From: Branchiostoma floridae
Taxonomy: Eukaryota; Chordata; Leptocardii; Amphioxiformes; Branchiostomatidae
Length of the DNA stretch: 64,000 nucleotides
Direction: 5' to 3'
Assembly (NCBI RefSeq): GCF_000003815.2
Contig: NC_049986.1
Coordinates: 1,000,864-1,064,863, forward strand
Position 1 is the stretch's first letter. Each line of letters starts with the position of its first letter. A program made the position numbers and the translations under genes. Under the pieces are notes generated by a model that was not told the DNA's origin, made no database searches, and saw nothing but the letters and a program-made list of their open reading frames with translations. Positions 27,001-41,400 of the stretch are shown here, one piece after another.

Positions 27001-30000
27001 TCTTCCCACCACAGTTTTAACAAATTTATTCTTCTTATCAGCAGGACTGAGAATAGTTGGTGATATGCTTTGTTGCCAGGTGGTTGGAAGAATTACAGTT
27101 CAAACAGTGTTATCATGGGCCAATCCACTTATATGTAGGGGTGAACAGAAGTGGTTTTTCAACTTGCCCTGAGAAAAATAGTTTTTGAACCTGACATAGA
27201 GTCAGACAGAAAGAAATGTATTTTGAACTTTGAATAGAGACAAGGAGACTGTCAATTAGTGTAGAGAAGTAACTGTTGTGGTATTGTGATGTGTTTAAAA
27301 TTTCTTCCTTTTCAAATTTATATTGGACTAGCCCTTATCAGTGTTGATAGGCCAGCTGAGTCCACATACATGTAATTGAAGGGCTGTATATTGACATACA
27401 CATCAGGTTGTTTGGTGTAATATAACCAGCTGGTGTGTTACGCCGAACGGCGGTTATACGGGCTATATAGAATACAGATACAGATACAGATACAGATACA
27501 TGTATATACATAATATCGAAGTCTGGGTACATGTAGACTTTATTAGATGTTTATTAGATATTTCATAAGAGTTGGATTGTATGTATACGATTCTTTTTGC
27601 CTTAAAAGAACTACTTCTCAAGGAATCCTTCAGCAATGTTTCTTGACTAGCTCATTTAGATCAAACTTATCACTTTCTGAAAACCGATGGTGGTCCGATG
27701 CTTTTGAAAATCACTGTGTTACAGTAAGCATTCAATTTGAACTTGACCTGTCCTTACCCCAGGCCGTGGTGACGTCAGAGTTGGAGGGGGGGAACAGACA
27801 GCGGGCCATGAAGAGACTAAGAGTGCCCCCTCTAGGAGAACAGGTAAAATACAAGATATTCAGGCCATACCGATTTAATTTCTTGGTTCACGGATTCGCT
27901 CACTCCTATTTTTTGGGAAAAAAATTAAAAATAAAAATTACTACTCAGCAAATTTTCACCATTAATGAAACCATTCACCAACTTTCTGGTGTAGCAAATT
28001 GGCCTTTGTATTATAAGCTCCTTAAAGTGTGGGTACACGTGCTGTTACTGTACAAAAATAGTGTTTTTGTACTTTTTTCAAGCTGAAAACTTTTTTTCTT
28101 AATGTTTTGCATTAGTCGTTACCTTTACCCCAACCATTTTACAATTTTTATTTTTATTTCGCCCTCTCGCTCCATATTTTTTATGAAAAAATCCGTGAAC
28201 CAAGAAATTAAATTGGTGTGGGCTCATGGTTCTAAACTAAGATCATGATTTTTCATACTTGACCAAGTATTCACTGGTTATGGCATCAGTCAGCCTGAAG
28301 AAGGAAAATGTAAAATATGTACACTAACTACTGACATTGAAAAGATGCCATGATTTGTACAGTATGTGACTGTTCTTTTGTTTTGCACTAGCCACTTGCC
28401 TAAGACTGACTGTTACATTATACTGATAAACTAGATCACTGAACAATACAATTGCTTGATTTTTTTTCTCCATGACAGAACACAACTTTAATAAGCATCT
28501 AGGTTGTAACTTGTATTCAGTTACATTTGAATAGTTTGAATAGTTTATTTGTAGATACATGGCAGTCAATGTACATGTCTGAATTGCGTATCAATTACAA
28601 TCATTCTTAATAAAAAGACCTTAATACAACTTAAGATCTCATACCTGTGATACTTAAACTACTCAGGAAATTCCCTATCCCATTGTGTTGTTAATTTCTC
28701 TACCTCAACTGGGATATTCTACCTCTACGTACATACATAAAAAATATCAGACTATGGAGAATTCCCTTTTAGAATGATTTGTGTGTTTGGAATGACTGAC
28801 AGTCATCTTGGAACCCTTCCCATTCAACCCACCAACATGGCGACGACAGCAACCGGAGAACTAGATGTCAAAATCACATTCCAAGCCTGTCCCAGACAGT
28901 TTATCTTCCAACACCTAATATTAAAAGTTTCATTTTGGATGTCCTTGAAGTGATTCAGTTGTCTGTTGTTTCAGATTTGTTTTGGATGTCCTTGAAGTGA
29001 TTCAGTTGTCTGTTGTTTCAGATTTGTGTTTTTCTCTATTTTCAGCAAACTCCGTGGACAACATTTCGTGTAGGCCTGTTCTCTGGCATCTTCTTGGTTT
29101 TGTCGTTGGTGGTGGTGATATCAGGTAAGGTTTTTTTTCTTATTTGAGACATTCTATTAAAGGGGTGTACGCACATCGCAAACATCACCAACAAGGCCAG
29201 CAGAACCCTAGGTTTTCTGAGAAGAAACATAAAGGTAGGATCCAAAAAGATAAAAAACCTTGCTTATGTTACATTAGTCCGACCATTACTAGAATTTGCT
29301 AGTCCCGTTTGGGACCCCTATACAGCAAAGGATATAGCGAAGCTCGAAGCGGTCCAGCGTAGGGCTGCCCGGTGGGTGTCAAACAGGTATCGACGGTCCT
29401 CCAGTGTCAGCGAAATGCTTCACGACCTTGAGTGGCCAACACTCCAGGAGAGACGACGGAGGGCCAGATTGGTCACTTTTTATAAATACCACTCAGGGGA
29501 TCTGGCTATTAACTGCAAAACGAGTCCCGCTCCACAAGCTAGAAGTTCGAGATCGACCCATCCCGCAGCATACAAGGTACCGACTAGTAGAACCCAATAT
29601 AGGCAAAATGCCTTCTTCCCACGTACAACTAGAGACTGGAACGGCCTCCCAGCGGAGGTGGCGCTATCTCCATCCTTGTCTATGTTTAAATCCAAAATAT
29701 AATCCCCCCTCAGTCTGCGCAGTGAACCTCTCCATGTTGCCACGGCTGCAGAATCCTCAAAAAGATGAGGTTGGCAGCCTAACCGAAAGAAGAAGAAGAG
29801 GGGCATTCCACTCCAGAAGGGAGTCTTGTTTTCCAACAAATAATGTGTCAATGAATACATAATCAGCCGAATCACCTTGGGATGAATTACGTAATGTGTG
29901 TTTTATAAAACAATAATGACACTCACTAAACCCATGCAGACACTACCCATGCATTCACTATACGCATAGACACCATGTTTATCGTACATATTTTCGGAAT

Positions 30001-33000
30001 AAATGAGGAACGCTGAGCACACCGAGAAGGCAAATTGCTCATAAGATAGCAAAGAATACAAGAACAAGACGAAATTTCTTAGCGAACCTGAAATTAGTTT
30101 GGTAATCTTACCTAAAAGTTCTGCATTGTATTCAGCCATAGGATTAATTCAATTAGAGGGTAGTTGGGGAGTTTAGTAGAAGACTGAATACTTTTGAGGC
30201 ACGTGGAGCAACTGGGTACTTTATCGTATAATGTGAAGTCGTATGCAGTTATCACTTCCTAAAATGAATATCTATCGGAAAATAATACTCCCGTGTGGAG
30301 TGGAATGCCCCTTTAACAATTCATGAGCCCAAAAGCATTTTTTGTGTACATATGGCTTATCTAGCATCAAGAAGAATGTAGACCATATAAGAGTTTCTTA
30401 TGCAAAGTCAGCCCAGAAAATGTGGGTTATTCAAACAGGCAGCGCTCTAATTGCCCTCAGGTACCCTCTAAATGTTGTTAATCATTCACCATTGCCATAT
30501 AGTCTGATGACTGATCTAAAACAAATGGTAACCCACAACATAAACCTATCAATTAGTATACCACCTCCAATAAGGTAATGAGGATAAAGTTAATTTAGGC
30601 CATGGGACTACAGTCAAACCTGTCCAAGACGACCACCCAGGGGACCAGGAAAAAGGTGTCGATTTGGACAGGTGGTCGCTGAGAAGAGTATCGACTCAAA
30701 ACATGCCCGATGGAAAGTATAAATGGTTTCCATTGTGCTTAATGGCATAAAGCAAGCACACTGCACGCACGCAAAGAAGCGAGGTCTTTAATCTCAAATA
30801 CAACAGGCACACTGTAAACTGTAAATTTAACCCCAAAATCCGACGAAAAATGGCCGATTTCGGCACAAAATCGTGCTAAATCAAAAATCGATGAAAACCT
30901 CAATTTTGAAAATGATGCGGTCATTATGGGTCCCAATTTGGGCCGGTCGCGTTGGCCAGGTGGTTGTTGAGAAAAGGTCGCTTCATGCTTACGTCAATGG
31001 GAAAATAAATCGGGACCGAGAAAAAGCGGTCGAAATGGCCAGGTGGTCGCTGAGAAGAGGTGGTCGCTCAGGCAGGTTTGACTGTATATACCTTTACGGT
31101 AAAGGCAGTCCCATTGCCTTTTCAGGGCTGTAGGGGCAGTGGGTTGTTATCCATTGTGTCTACGTAGGGCACGGTATTGGAATTCAGCTTAGCCCATCCC
31201 TCTCCTTCCACCACTTTTTACCTCCCTAACTGAAGCCAGGTACCCATTTTACACCTTGGTGGAGTGGTGAAAGTTGCAATTGTGTAAGTGCCTTTTCCAA
31301 AAACACAATGTCTGTCCGGAAATCAAACTTGTGACCTGTAGCTTTTAAGAACTCTAGCATAGACACTCAGCCATTCAAAACTACTCTAGAACGTTTGTGT
31401 AAATATTAGCAAAACTTTTGGAGAGTTTAATGATTGTAATCACGTACCATTTACATGACACTTTGAGTCTATGGGAGTTTAAGAGATTCAACCTTGTCCC
31501 ACCCAACAGCCGTCTTCTCACGCTTCGACATTGAACTTTGGCCCGCGGTGCGGATGTACCGCGGGTCGTTCCTCATCGTGTTCTTCCTGTACCTCCTGGG
31601 CCTGAACACCTGGGGCTGGCGCAAGTTTGGTGTCAATCACGTGCTCATCTTCGAGATTGACCCGCGACACCATCTCTCACATAGTGAGATACTAGAGGTG
31701 AGGATCTGTCGTATTCTGTTTTTCCTATCTAACACATTTGTTATATGAAAATACCCACCATCAACTAGTCAGTCAAGTTCGTACTTCCTAATTTTGGTAT
31801 TGGCTGGGCAACTTTATATTTGTAATGTTGACTATGTCTGGGCAACTGCAGAAACACTTGTTACACTGCATGTATCCTTAGAATACATTATTATTGCTTA
31901 TTATCTGTATACTATTAGCCAGTGCAACCAACTTCCAGCAACACACCAGGTTGTAATCAGTCCAATGTTCATTTATCTTTTGTTGAGATTTATTTTTGTC
32001 ATAGAAGGAGAAAGGTGTTTTTTTTTTTGTAGTTTAATTTTGCAGGTTAAGCAAATCTTTACTACTACATGTGTATATCAATAGAAAGGAAATGATTATT
32101 GGTGGTGTAGTGATACTGTAGTGGAAAAGTGCGTGAAATGTAAAACCCCCATGAACATTTCCATATTTGTAATACATAAACTGTAGGCTATAGTTTGTGC
32201 ATGACATGTAATGCAATGAAAGGTACTGTAAATGCATTTAAGTTTGTGGGGATTTAATTTCGCGGTAGCGGGAAAATGGACTTTTCGCGGTGGTATTAAT
32301 TTCACGGTAGCACCATGCACTGTAGTCTCTTACTGCTATGGAAAAATGTTCGCGGTGGTTTTAAATTCGCGGTGAAGCGGCCGCCGCAAAAACCTCACTC
32401 TCACTCACTCAGGTCCGCATGCTCCGGGATGGAGCGTAGCGCCTGCACACACAGATCTCCACATAGGTCTGTTGAGGGCCAGCACCCAGGCGGTGGTATG
32501 GTCGAGGCCGGCAGCCCTCAGGTCGTCCTTCAGTTGTTCTTGCCAGGTATGCCTGGGACGGCCCCTGGGGCGGGACCAGTTGGGTGGGGTCGGTTCCCTC
32601 AGAAGGGCAGCTGTTTCCAGAGGTGGCTCCGTCCTGGCAATGTGGCCAAACAGGCGTAGACGGGCCTGGCGCACCTTGTTGGACAGTTGGGGTTGACTGG
32701 TGGTCTCGCGCAGGGTGACATTGGATACGTAGTCGTGCCACCTGATCCCCAGGATTCTCCGTTGGCACTTAGTGTCAAAGGCGTCGAGTCGGCGCTCCTG
32801 GGCAGCAGTGAGAGTCCAAGTCTCTGCCCCGTAGAGAAGAATGGACAGCACGAGGCTGTTGTAGAGCCTTATCTTTGTCTGCACAGAGATCTTGCTGCTG
32901 GTCCAAACCCTGTCCAGGCTGGCCATTGCCGAGGCGGCCCGGCCGATGCGGAGTTGGATATCTGTGTCGCTCTTGCAGTCTGATGTTATGGTGCCTCCAA

Positions 33001-35373
33001 GGTAACAGAACCTGTCAACAGCTTCAACCGGGTTGGAGTTGATCACCAGTCCTTGTGGAGGAGGCTCGTAGTCACTGAGGCTCTGGACCTTGGTCTTTCC
33101 CCAGCTGACCTGCAGGCCCAGCGGATGGGTTTCCGTGTCCATGGCCTGGAGGGCAAGTTGGAGGGCTTCCATGGCTTCAGCTAGGATAGCCACGTCATCC
33201 GCGTAGTCCAAGTCAGTGACAGTGACATTCCCAAAGCTTTAACACCACAGGCACACTGAGCCACAGTTCTGCTCATGACATAGTCAATGGCTGTATTGAA
33301 CACAGATGGTGCTAAGACGCAACCCTGGCGGACACCACTGTTGATATGGAAGGAGTCAGACATCTGTCCATTTACTCTGACGGAGGATGTAGTGTCGGAG
33401 TAAAGGAGAGCAAGGAGAGTCAGAAGCTTAGCTGGGACACCAAGAGTCTTGAGGATCTTCCACAGGGCCTGTCTGTCGACGGAGTCAAAAGCCTGCTTCA
33501 GATCAACGTAGGCCGCGTAGAGGGGTCTCCTGAATTCTCTTCTCTTCTCGGCCAGCAGTCGCAGAGTTAAGATCCTGTCCACAGTCGAGCGACCCGGTGT
33601 GAAGCCGCTCTGCTCCTTTCTCTGTTTGCGGAGGAGGAGTGGGCGCAGTCTTCCAAGGATGACGTTGGCAAACACCTTCCCGGGAACACTCAGTAGGGTA
33701 ATCCCTCTGTAGTTGCTGCAGAGATCCTTTGACCCTTTCTTCCAAAAGGGAAGGATGACACCTTGCAACCAGTCTTCCGGGATGGTCTCACTGCTCCAGA
33801 TGGCAGTGAACAGCTGTAAGAGCTGATCTGCTAGTGCAGGGCCTCCGTGGAGCAGCAGTTCAGGTGTGATGCCGTCAGCTCCTGCAGCCCGGCCAGGCTT
33901 CAGCTTCTGTATGGCTTTGACCACTTCCTCTCGCGAGGGGGGGCCAGTAGGAACAGAGTCGTCCTCGCTGGCTGCGGCGGCTAGTGCATCGAGCTGGGGG
34001 GAGGGGGGCGGTGCTGGTCGATTGAGCAGGTTCTCGAAATGCTCCCTCCATCTTGCCAGCTGTTGGTCTGGGGTGTCTGGGACTGTTCCATCCATGGCTT
34101 TCACACAAGCAGTAGGTGGAGTTGTCTTCCCTGCGAGGGTCCTTAGAGTCCTATAGAGGGACCCTTGATCTCCTCTGCGGGCAGCCGCCTCCGCTTCTTC
34201 TGCTAGGTCATCAAGCCATCTCTGCTTGTCCTTGCGAAGGAGCTTATTGCGTATGGCGTTGAGGCGTCTGCACTCACTGCGGTTTCCTTCCAGTCTGGCT
34301 GCTCTTTTTGCCTCCACAACACTGAGGGTTTCCTCTGAGAGAAAGTCTTTCTTCTTCTTCTTTCTCTTATGGCCAAGCGCCCGGACTGCAGCGGTTGTGA
34401 CGTTCTGCTTGAAGACATCCCAAAGCTTTTCCGGGTTCTCCTCATCTGTAAGTGTAGACAGAGCAGTAAAGCGGTTTTGGAGGTCCAGTTGGAAGTGGGT
34501 TTCAACTTCGGGTGACCGCAACCTAGACACGTCAACCTTACGCTGAGCGTTACTGGAAGGGATCCTTTGCAGTCGAAGGCAGACGGTCATAGCAAGCAGC
34601 CTGTGGTCAGAGTTTCCCAGCACTGCGCTGCGGTAAACACGACAGTCAGTGGATGCATGCCAACGTCTCCTGGTGAGGATATGGTCCAGTTCTTTCCGCG
34701 TCTGCCCATCGTTGCTAATCCATGTCATGCTGTGAATGGACTTGTGAGGGTAGAAGGAGCGCTCTGTCCGTAGTCGGAAGCTGGAGCAGAACTCGAGGAG
34801 TCTCTTGCCGTTGTTGTTGCAGATGCCGGATCCATGGGGGCCAAGACTAGGCTCATACCCAGCCCTGTCAGGTCCGGTGGTAGCATTAAGGTCCCCAAGA
34901 ATCCATACAATGTCATGTCTGGAAATGGTCGACATAAGGTCATTTAGCTGGGTGAAGAACTCATCCTTTTCCTGATCGGCTGCTACATTAGTTGGGGCAT
35001 AGGCTACGATGACTGATATTCTTCCATGGCTATGGCGCAGGCGGGCGAGAAGCAGGCGGGCGAAAACCGCGAACATTAATCCACCGCGAACATTTCTGCA
35101 TTTACAGTAAGCACCATACAGTAAAAGAATGTAATGGTCCATCTCCAACCATTGTGACAGGTTGCCAGTTTCCTGGGAGTGCTGTGGTCCATGTCAGTAC
35201 TGGGGTATATCTACAGTGATGTGCTGAAGATCCCCAGCTTTGTACATCCACTGATACTGGTGGGGTTCATGTTACTGTTCCTCCTCAACCCTCTCAAGAT
35301 CTTCTACCACCGGGCTCGCTTCTGGTTCCTCAGGATATTGGTGAGTGAGTGTGTGTGTGTGTGTATGTGTGTG

Positions 35374-35408
<35 letters not shown>

Positions 35409-38400
35409 GTGTGTGTGTGTGTGTGTGGGGGGGGAGGTATGCACATATTGTTTCAAACTTCTAAATTGTATTAGTAAATGTTTTAACTTGACTTTCCATG
35501 TTTTTTTTTTCAATCCACAGCCGATTTGTAAATGAATATTTTTATCATTTTGGGGGATAAATTTTTTTGCCAATTTCTGAAGTTGCATTAGTTTTGCAAG
35601 GCAATGCCAGTTACATTTAGTATAAAAGGCAATGCATAGTAGTTCTCTCATGTAAATTTTTGTGATTGTTTCTTATTTGTATATATGTGTGTGTGTTTTT
35701 TCCAGTTCCGAATCTTCACAGCACCATTCCACCCTGTGAACTTTGCAGACTTCTGGCTGGCTGACCAGTTGAATAGCCTGGTGGCCGTACTGTTGGACTT
35801 TGAGTACATGATCTGTTACTTCATCTATGAAGTGGAGTGGCACGACGATCCTAGTAAGATCTTTTATCCCTAAGAAAATCAAGTGTTTCTGTCAATGCCT
35901 GAGTGTGTCTTTCTTTAGTCAATGTTGTTGTTAGCCTTATCTTTTATTTAATGAGACTGGGTCAAAAATTCTTTAGAATTTCTCCAGGCACAAGTGAAGT
36001 TGGCATACATGTTAATACGGTATATTGAGGTAAACCATGGCTATGCCATGCCCCCAAAAATCAAGTTACAAGTTATCTCTGAATGGCTTAGAATACATAT
36101 CCTTTTCACATCAACATAGAAAAGTTACTCAGTTGTAAAAGGCAATAATAGTATAAATCTGAAACTTTGGTGGTAGATATTCTGAGGTTATAGCTCAACA
36201 GAAGAAATATTGTTTGCTTCCTATACTTCATGCTGTTTATCAACAGTTGTAGAATGTAATTCATACATTTCTTTACATGACGTTTCTGTTGCTTCCATTA
36301 GATCCTAAGATCTGTACCAGCTGGAAGTACGGTATTCGCTCCGTCATGGCCTGCCTGCCGGCCTGGTTTCGCTTCGCTCAGTGCCTGCGGCGTTACCGGG
36401 ACACCAAACACGCCTTCCCTCACCTGGTGAATGCTGGGAAGTACTCCACGTCTTTCTTTGTCATCGCTTTTGCAACGCTGTCCAGAGTCCATGGAGGTGA
36501 GTTACAAGTCTTAAGTATAAGACAAATTTGATGCAAATGAGTCACCTACCTCCTGTTGTTTTAGATATAGATTACATCATTTTTAAGTTCTAAGAAATCT
36601 ATCTAGGATGACAGGTGATATCCACACCCATAGCTTCCTATTGACCTGACCTTATTTTTGGCAAAGCCTCTCGAGTGAACCCAAAAGTAGCTCTATGGAA
36701 ACTTTCCTGTCCCTTGAAAAGTATCTAAATTGAATATCCTTGCCCCTTTTTCCAAGGGGTGACATGTGAGATGCACAGTCACAATCTTTATTGCCTAATA
36801 TGGCACATACTTTTTAGTGTTCCTAACTGTTCCACTCTTAAGTGACAGGTAGATCCCTAATGTATATATAATGGTTCTCCCCCAGAGGTTACAGGTGAGA
36901 CCCACAGCCACACCTTCTACTACCTGTGGATCTGTGCAGCCATCCCTAATGTATATATAATGGTTCCCCCCCAGAGGTTACAGGTGAGACCCACAGCCAC
37001 ACCTTCTACTACCTGTGGATCTGTGCAGCTATCCCTAATGTATATATAATGGTTCTCCCCCAGAGGTTACAGGTGAGACCCACAGCCACACCTTCTACTA
37101 CCTGTGGATCTGTGCAGCCATCCCTAATGTATATATAATGGTTCCCCCCAGAGGTGACAGGTGAGACCCACAGCCACACCTTTTACTACCTGTGGATCTG
37201 TGCAGCCATCATCTCCACCTGTTACACCTTCAGCTGGGACATCAAGATGGACTGGGGCCTGCTGGACAGGGCAGCCGGGGAGAACACGCTGCTCCGAGAG
37301 GAAATCGTCTACCCAAAAAAGGTTTGTATACAACACAAATCAGCTGCGTTCACAGCTGGTATACTGTGGTTTTCATTAAAAAGGAAGCATATTCAATGTC
37401 CACAGAAAGAAAAATACAGTGTTTTTTTCCTCAATGCTAGTATTACTGCACCCCGTAGAAATATGCATATCTCTATGTGCCAGTTCAAGGGTTTGCATTA
37501 AACATTTCTTGATCTTGAGGAATATTTTCTTGGATCCTACCTTTTATGTCATACCTGAGCTGTCATGCCGGACCTGTATTTTAATTATAATATAAGGGTT
37601 CCAATGTCGAGCTTCTAGTTGTGGATGTGTTTGTATCACACAGGTTTCTACAGAATATTTTGAGCCACTTGTGCTGCTGTCAAAAATTTAGATACTAGAT
37701 TTGGACATTGAAATTGCTGTTCTTACAATAAAACAGCAATTTTTTTTTAAATCTATGGTGCATTTTGTGAAATGTGAGTTTTTCCTGGTGGGTTTCACGT
37801 AAAAAGAATATATACATATGGGCATCGCAAGAAGAGTCCATTCTTGCATGGGGATGTTTTCAAATTTAGTTTTAGAAAGGTGATAATTCAATATTCCATT
37901 TTTAGTGGAAGTGTTTTTGGACTGGTCTATTTTACCTTTTCATGCCTTTTTTGCTTAGTTCAACCTTGGCCATGTTTTCAGTGGGAGTATTTCTGGACTG
38001 GTCTATTGTGCAAATTCACATAGGGTGCACTGGAAGAGTCCATTCTTGCACTAGGAATTTTGTAAGATTCATTTTTAGGTATCATTAAGTGTCATTAGTG
38101 GAAGTGACTTTTAAACAAAAGCGTTCGATTTTTGCACATGGGTGATTTTGGAATAGTCTATTGTTGCATGGGGAGGGAGATGGCTGAAATATGCTGCATT
38201 TGCTCTCAAGCAAATGTCGGCCTTTCTAGTACATGTATGTACACCTTGCTGTGTGCTATATGTACTAAAGGGCATGTGTAGCTATGGTAAAAATTTGTGC
38301 ACTAAAGAAATCCTCCCCACTCCACCGCAGTTGTACTACTACCTGAGCGCAGTACAGAACTTCTTCCTGCGTTTTGCCTGGGTGATGTCCATCTCCCTGG

Positions 38401-41400
38401 GTGAGCTGGGGATCCTACACGGGGAGCTCGTGGGTTCCCTCCTCGCACCGCTGGAAGTCTACAGGTAAGGGCTCGTCTCAAAACACAGGGTTATTTCCAA
38501 ACAAATGCGTCACATTCAGTAAGGAAACCCAACTTCATGCTTAGTACTTAAAGGGGCATTCCACTCCAGAAGGGAATCTTGTTTTCCAATAGATAATGTG
38601 GCAATGAATACATAATCAGCAATATTTTGTGGAATTCACCTTGTGATGAATTACGTGATGTGTACAATAATGACACTCACTAAACCCATGCAGACCCTAC
38701 CCATGCATTCCCTATACGCATAGACACTGTGTTTATCGTAGACATACTTTCGGAATAAATGAGGTACGCTAAGCACACCGAGAAGGCAAATTGCTCATAA
38801 GATAGCAAAGAATACAAGAACAAGATGAGATTTCTTAGCGAACCTGAAATTAGTTTTGTAACCTTACCTAAAAGTTTTGCATTGTATTCAGCCATAGGAT
38901 TAATTCAATTAGAGGGTACTTGGGGAGTTTAGTAGAAGACTGAATGCTTTTGAGGCATGTGGAGCAACTGGGTACTTTATCGTATAATGTGAAGTAGTAT
39001 GCAGTTATCACTTCCTAAAATTAATATCTGTCGGAAAATAACACTTCTGTGTCGAGTGGAATGCCACTTTAACTCACCTGCAAATGTATGCATTTCAGTA
39101 ACAAGACCACTATAATTGTAGATATTCAAGATAATGATGAGGTCTATTTTTTGTTATGGAATGCTTCCCTCTTGAGTTTGGTTGTTACAGTAGTCAGTAT
39201 TCTGACTAATCCATTGTGATACGTAGAATGGTGCAGTACTGTCTTCCATTGCTAGAGGGCAAAACTACATATACTTTAATAACAATGATGCCTTTGATAA
39301 CAATGGAAGGGTAATATTCTGCATTTGCATAGAGCTGTAGTCTTTCTTTAACATAGCTCCTGCATTTCTCTTGATGCGGAGAAGTTACATTTAATTTTTA
39401 AGCTGTTTTGAACTATTTTCCTGCAGGAGGTTTGTGTGGAATTTCTTCCGTCTGGAGAACGAACACCTGAACAACTGCGGTGAATTCCGCGCCGTGCGAG
39501 ACATCTCCGTCACCCCGCTCAACCAGGATGACCAGGCCATGCTGGAACAGATGATGGACGAAGAGGACGGAGTCACAAACAGACGCAAGGACAGAAAGTA
39601 AGGAATCTTATCGGCTTAAATCAGTCAAAAATCAATGTTGCCATTTCCCTTGTATAGTTTAGGGTACAAGTCAGGGCTCTAGCCAGCGTCCGTTTTTCCG
39701 TCAATTGACGGAAATGTGCTGCGTCTGACGGAAAAATTTAAAAACCAATCCGTCAACCTTGACGGACAAAAATCCTTGGTGGAAGCTACAGGCGGCTTGG
39801 GGACGCCATCCACGGCCGTAAAAGCCACACACTGTTTGTTTTGCTATTGTTATAATTGTTGACAATGTGTGTCGGCGCCCTTTCGCATACGATAATCTCA
39901 TTAAAACCTGTTTTTCAAGGTCTCAGTTCAGTCCTTCTAATTAATTTTCGCGGTTTTCGCGACGATTGTAATTGGCTGACGGAAAAAAAATTTGAGCTGG
40001 CTAAAGCCCTGGTACAAGTAGACATGCAGTGACATACTGAGATTTAATGTTTTTCTTTGCCCATTTCCCCTTGTCAGAATTTTTTTTCATATTTGTTATA
40101 GGTTGTCGATTATCTATGATATTAAGATTGATTTCTGCCGATGTCAAATTGAATGTTTTCTGGTCTTTTTGATCGTTCTATTTTCTATGCTTTTGATTCA
40201 AGTAGGTTCCTACTATCAGTCCCGCATTCAAAAAATCCCGCAATCATTGAATCAGCATTCTCGGGAAGCATTTCTTTGCCAGAAAATCTGGCACAGCTAG
40301 CTTCAGGCTTTTAGATAGGCATGCGTCAATGCGTCATTTAGACGCACTGTCCTAACAAACATAAGAAATGGGACGCAATACTTTTAAGCAAGACGGACTA
40401 CGGACGCCCAAATTTTTTTTCATACATATTGCAACAGACACAATATGCACCTCAAAATGCAGGAAATAGCATTTCAGAGGGTTATGATTTCAAAATTTTC
40501 TGAGGGAGGATACCTCCGGACCCCCCTACAATACTCGCGCCTGCGGCGCTCGCGGCGCAGATCACTCCGATTACTTTGGACGCCCTAAAATTAATTCCTA
40601 GCTAAAAGCCTGGCTAGCTTACATGTCATTTTAATGAGTCAACATGTATGTTTGTGTTTTTGTTGTGTTGTTTTTCCCTGCCCACCTGTCCACCTTGTGC
40701 AGACCCTCGGATCAGAATAGTAACCTTCGCCCTGCAAGGTCATTTTTCATAAACACACCATGGTCCAGTGTTGAAGAAGGTAACTTTTATGGTAGCATGG
40801 GTGAAACTGCCAGATTGGCACCCTGTTTCCTCGCCTGAATATGTTTCTGTCCTTGCTGTACATTTATGGTTTTCCAATACTCTGATATTGGCTTTATATA
40901 ATACATTGTATGTGTATGTATGCACAGGCATGGTTTGTAGTGTGTTTACAAACTTCTACCATCTTGTCTCTGCTGTTACAATTACTACATATATAGCTAG
41001 TACAACCAGGGTACATTATAATATATACGTTGTCATGTTTCAAAATCAGCTACCAGCATGAGTTAGGATTGGACTGCATGAAGGTCGATGACCTTAAGCT
41101 TGACCCTGGTGACTTGATGACATTTAGCTTCGCACCGAAGGTCTTATGGATAGATGTTGCATGGACCATGGTGTCGGTCACTGTTTAGTAATAATTATTA
41201 TAATTTACTGTATTAAGTCTCTCAAGTCTCATTCTCTGAAGTATTGAAGGTAACTTTTATGTAATATTCATTCATGTATATCATCATTTGACTGGATAGC
41301 ACAGTGACAGAATTATCTATCATTAACCCTTGTGGTGCTGGAAAATTTTCACTATACATTTTCCCAATTCTGGGCATTTTAGACCCTTTGGAAAGAAGGG

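Noticed and set aside
27547-28086. 179-codon plus-strand ORF
   Set aside because: It contains XPR1 exon 6 (27763-27843) in frame, but the rest is intron and MITE sequence.
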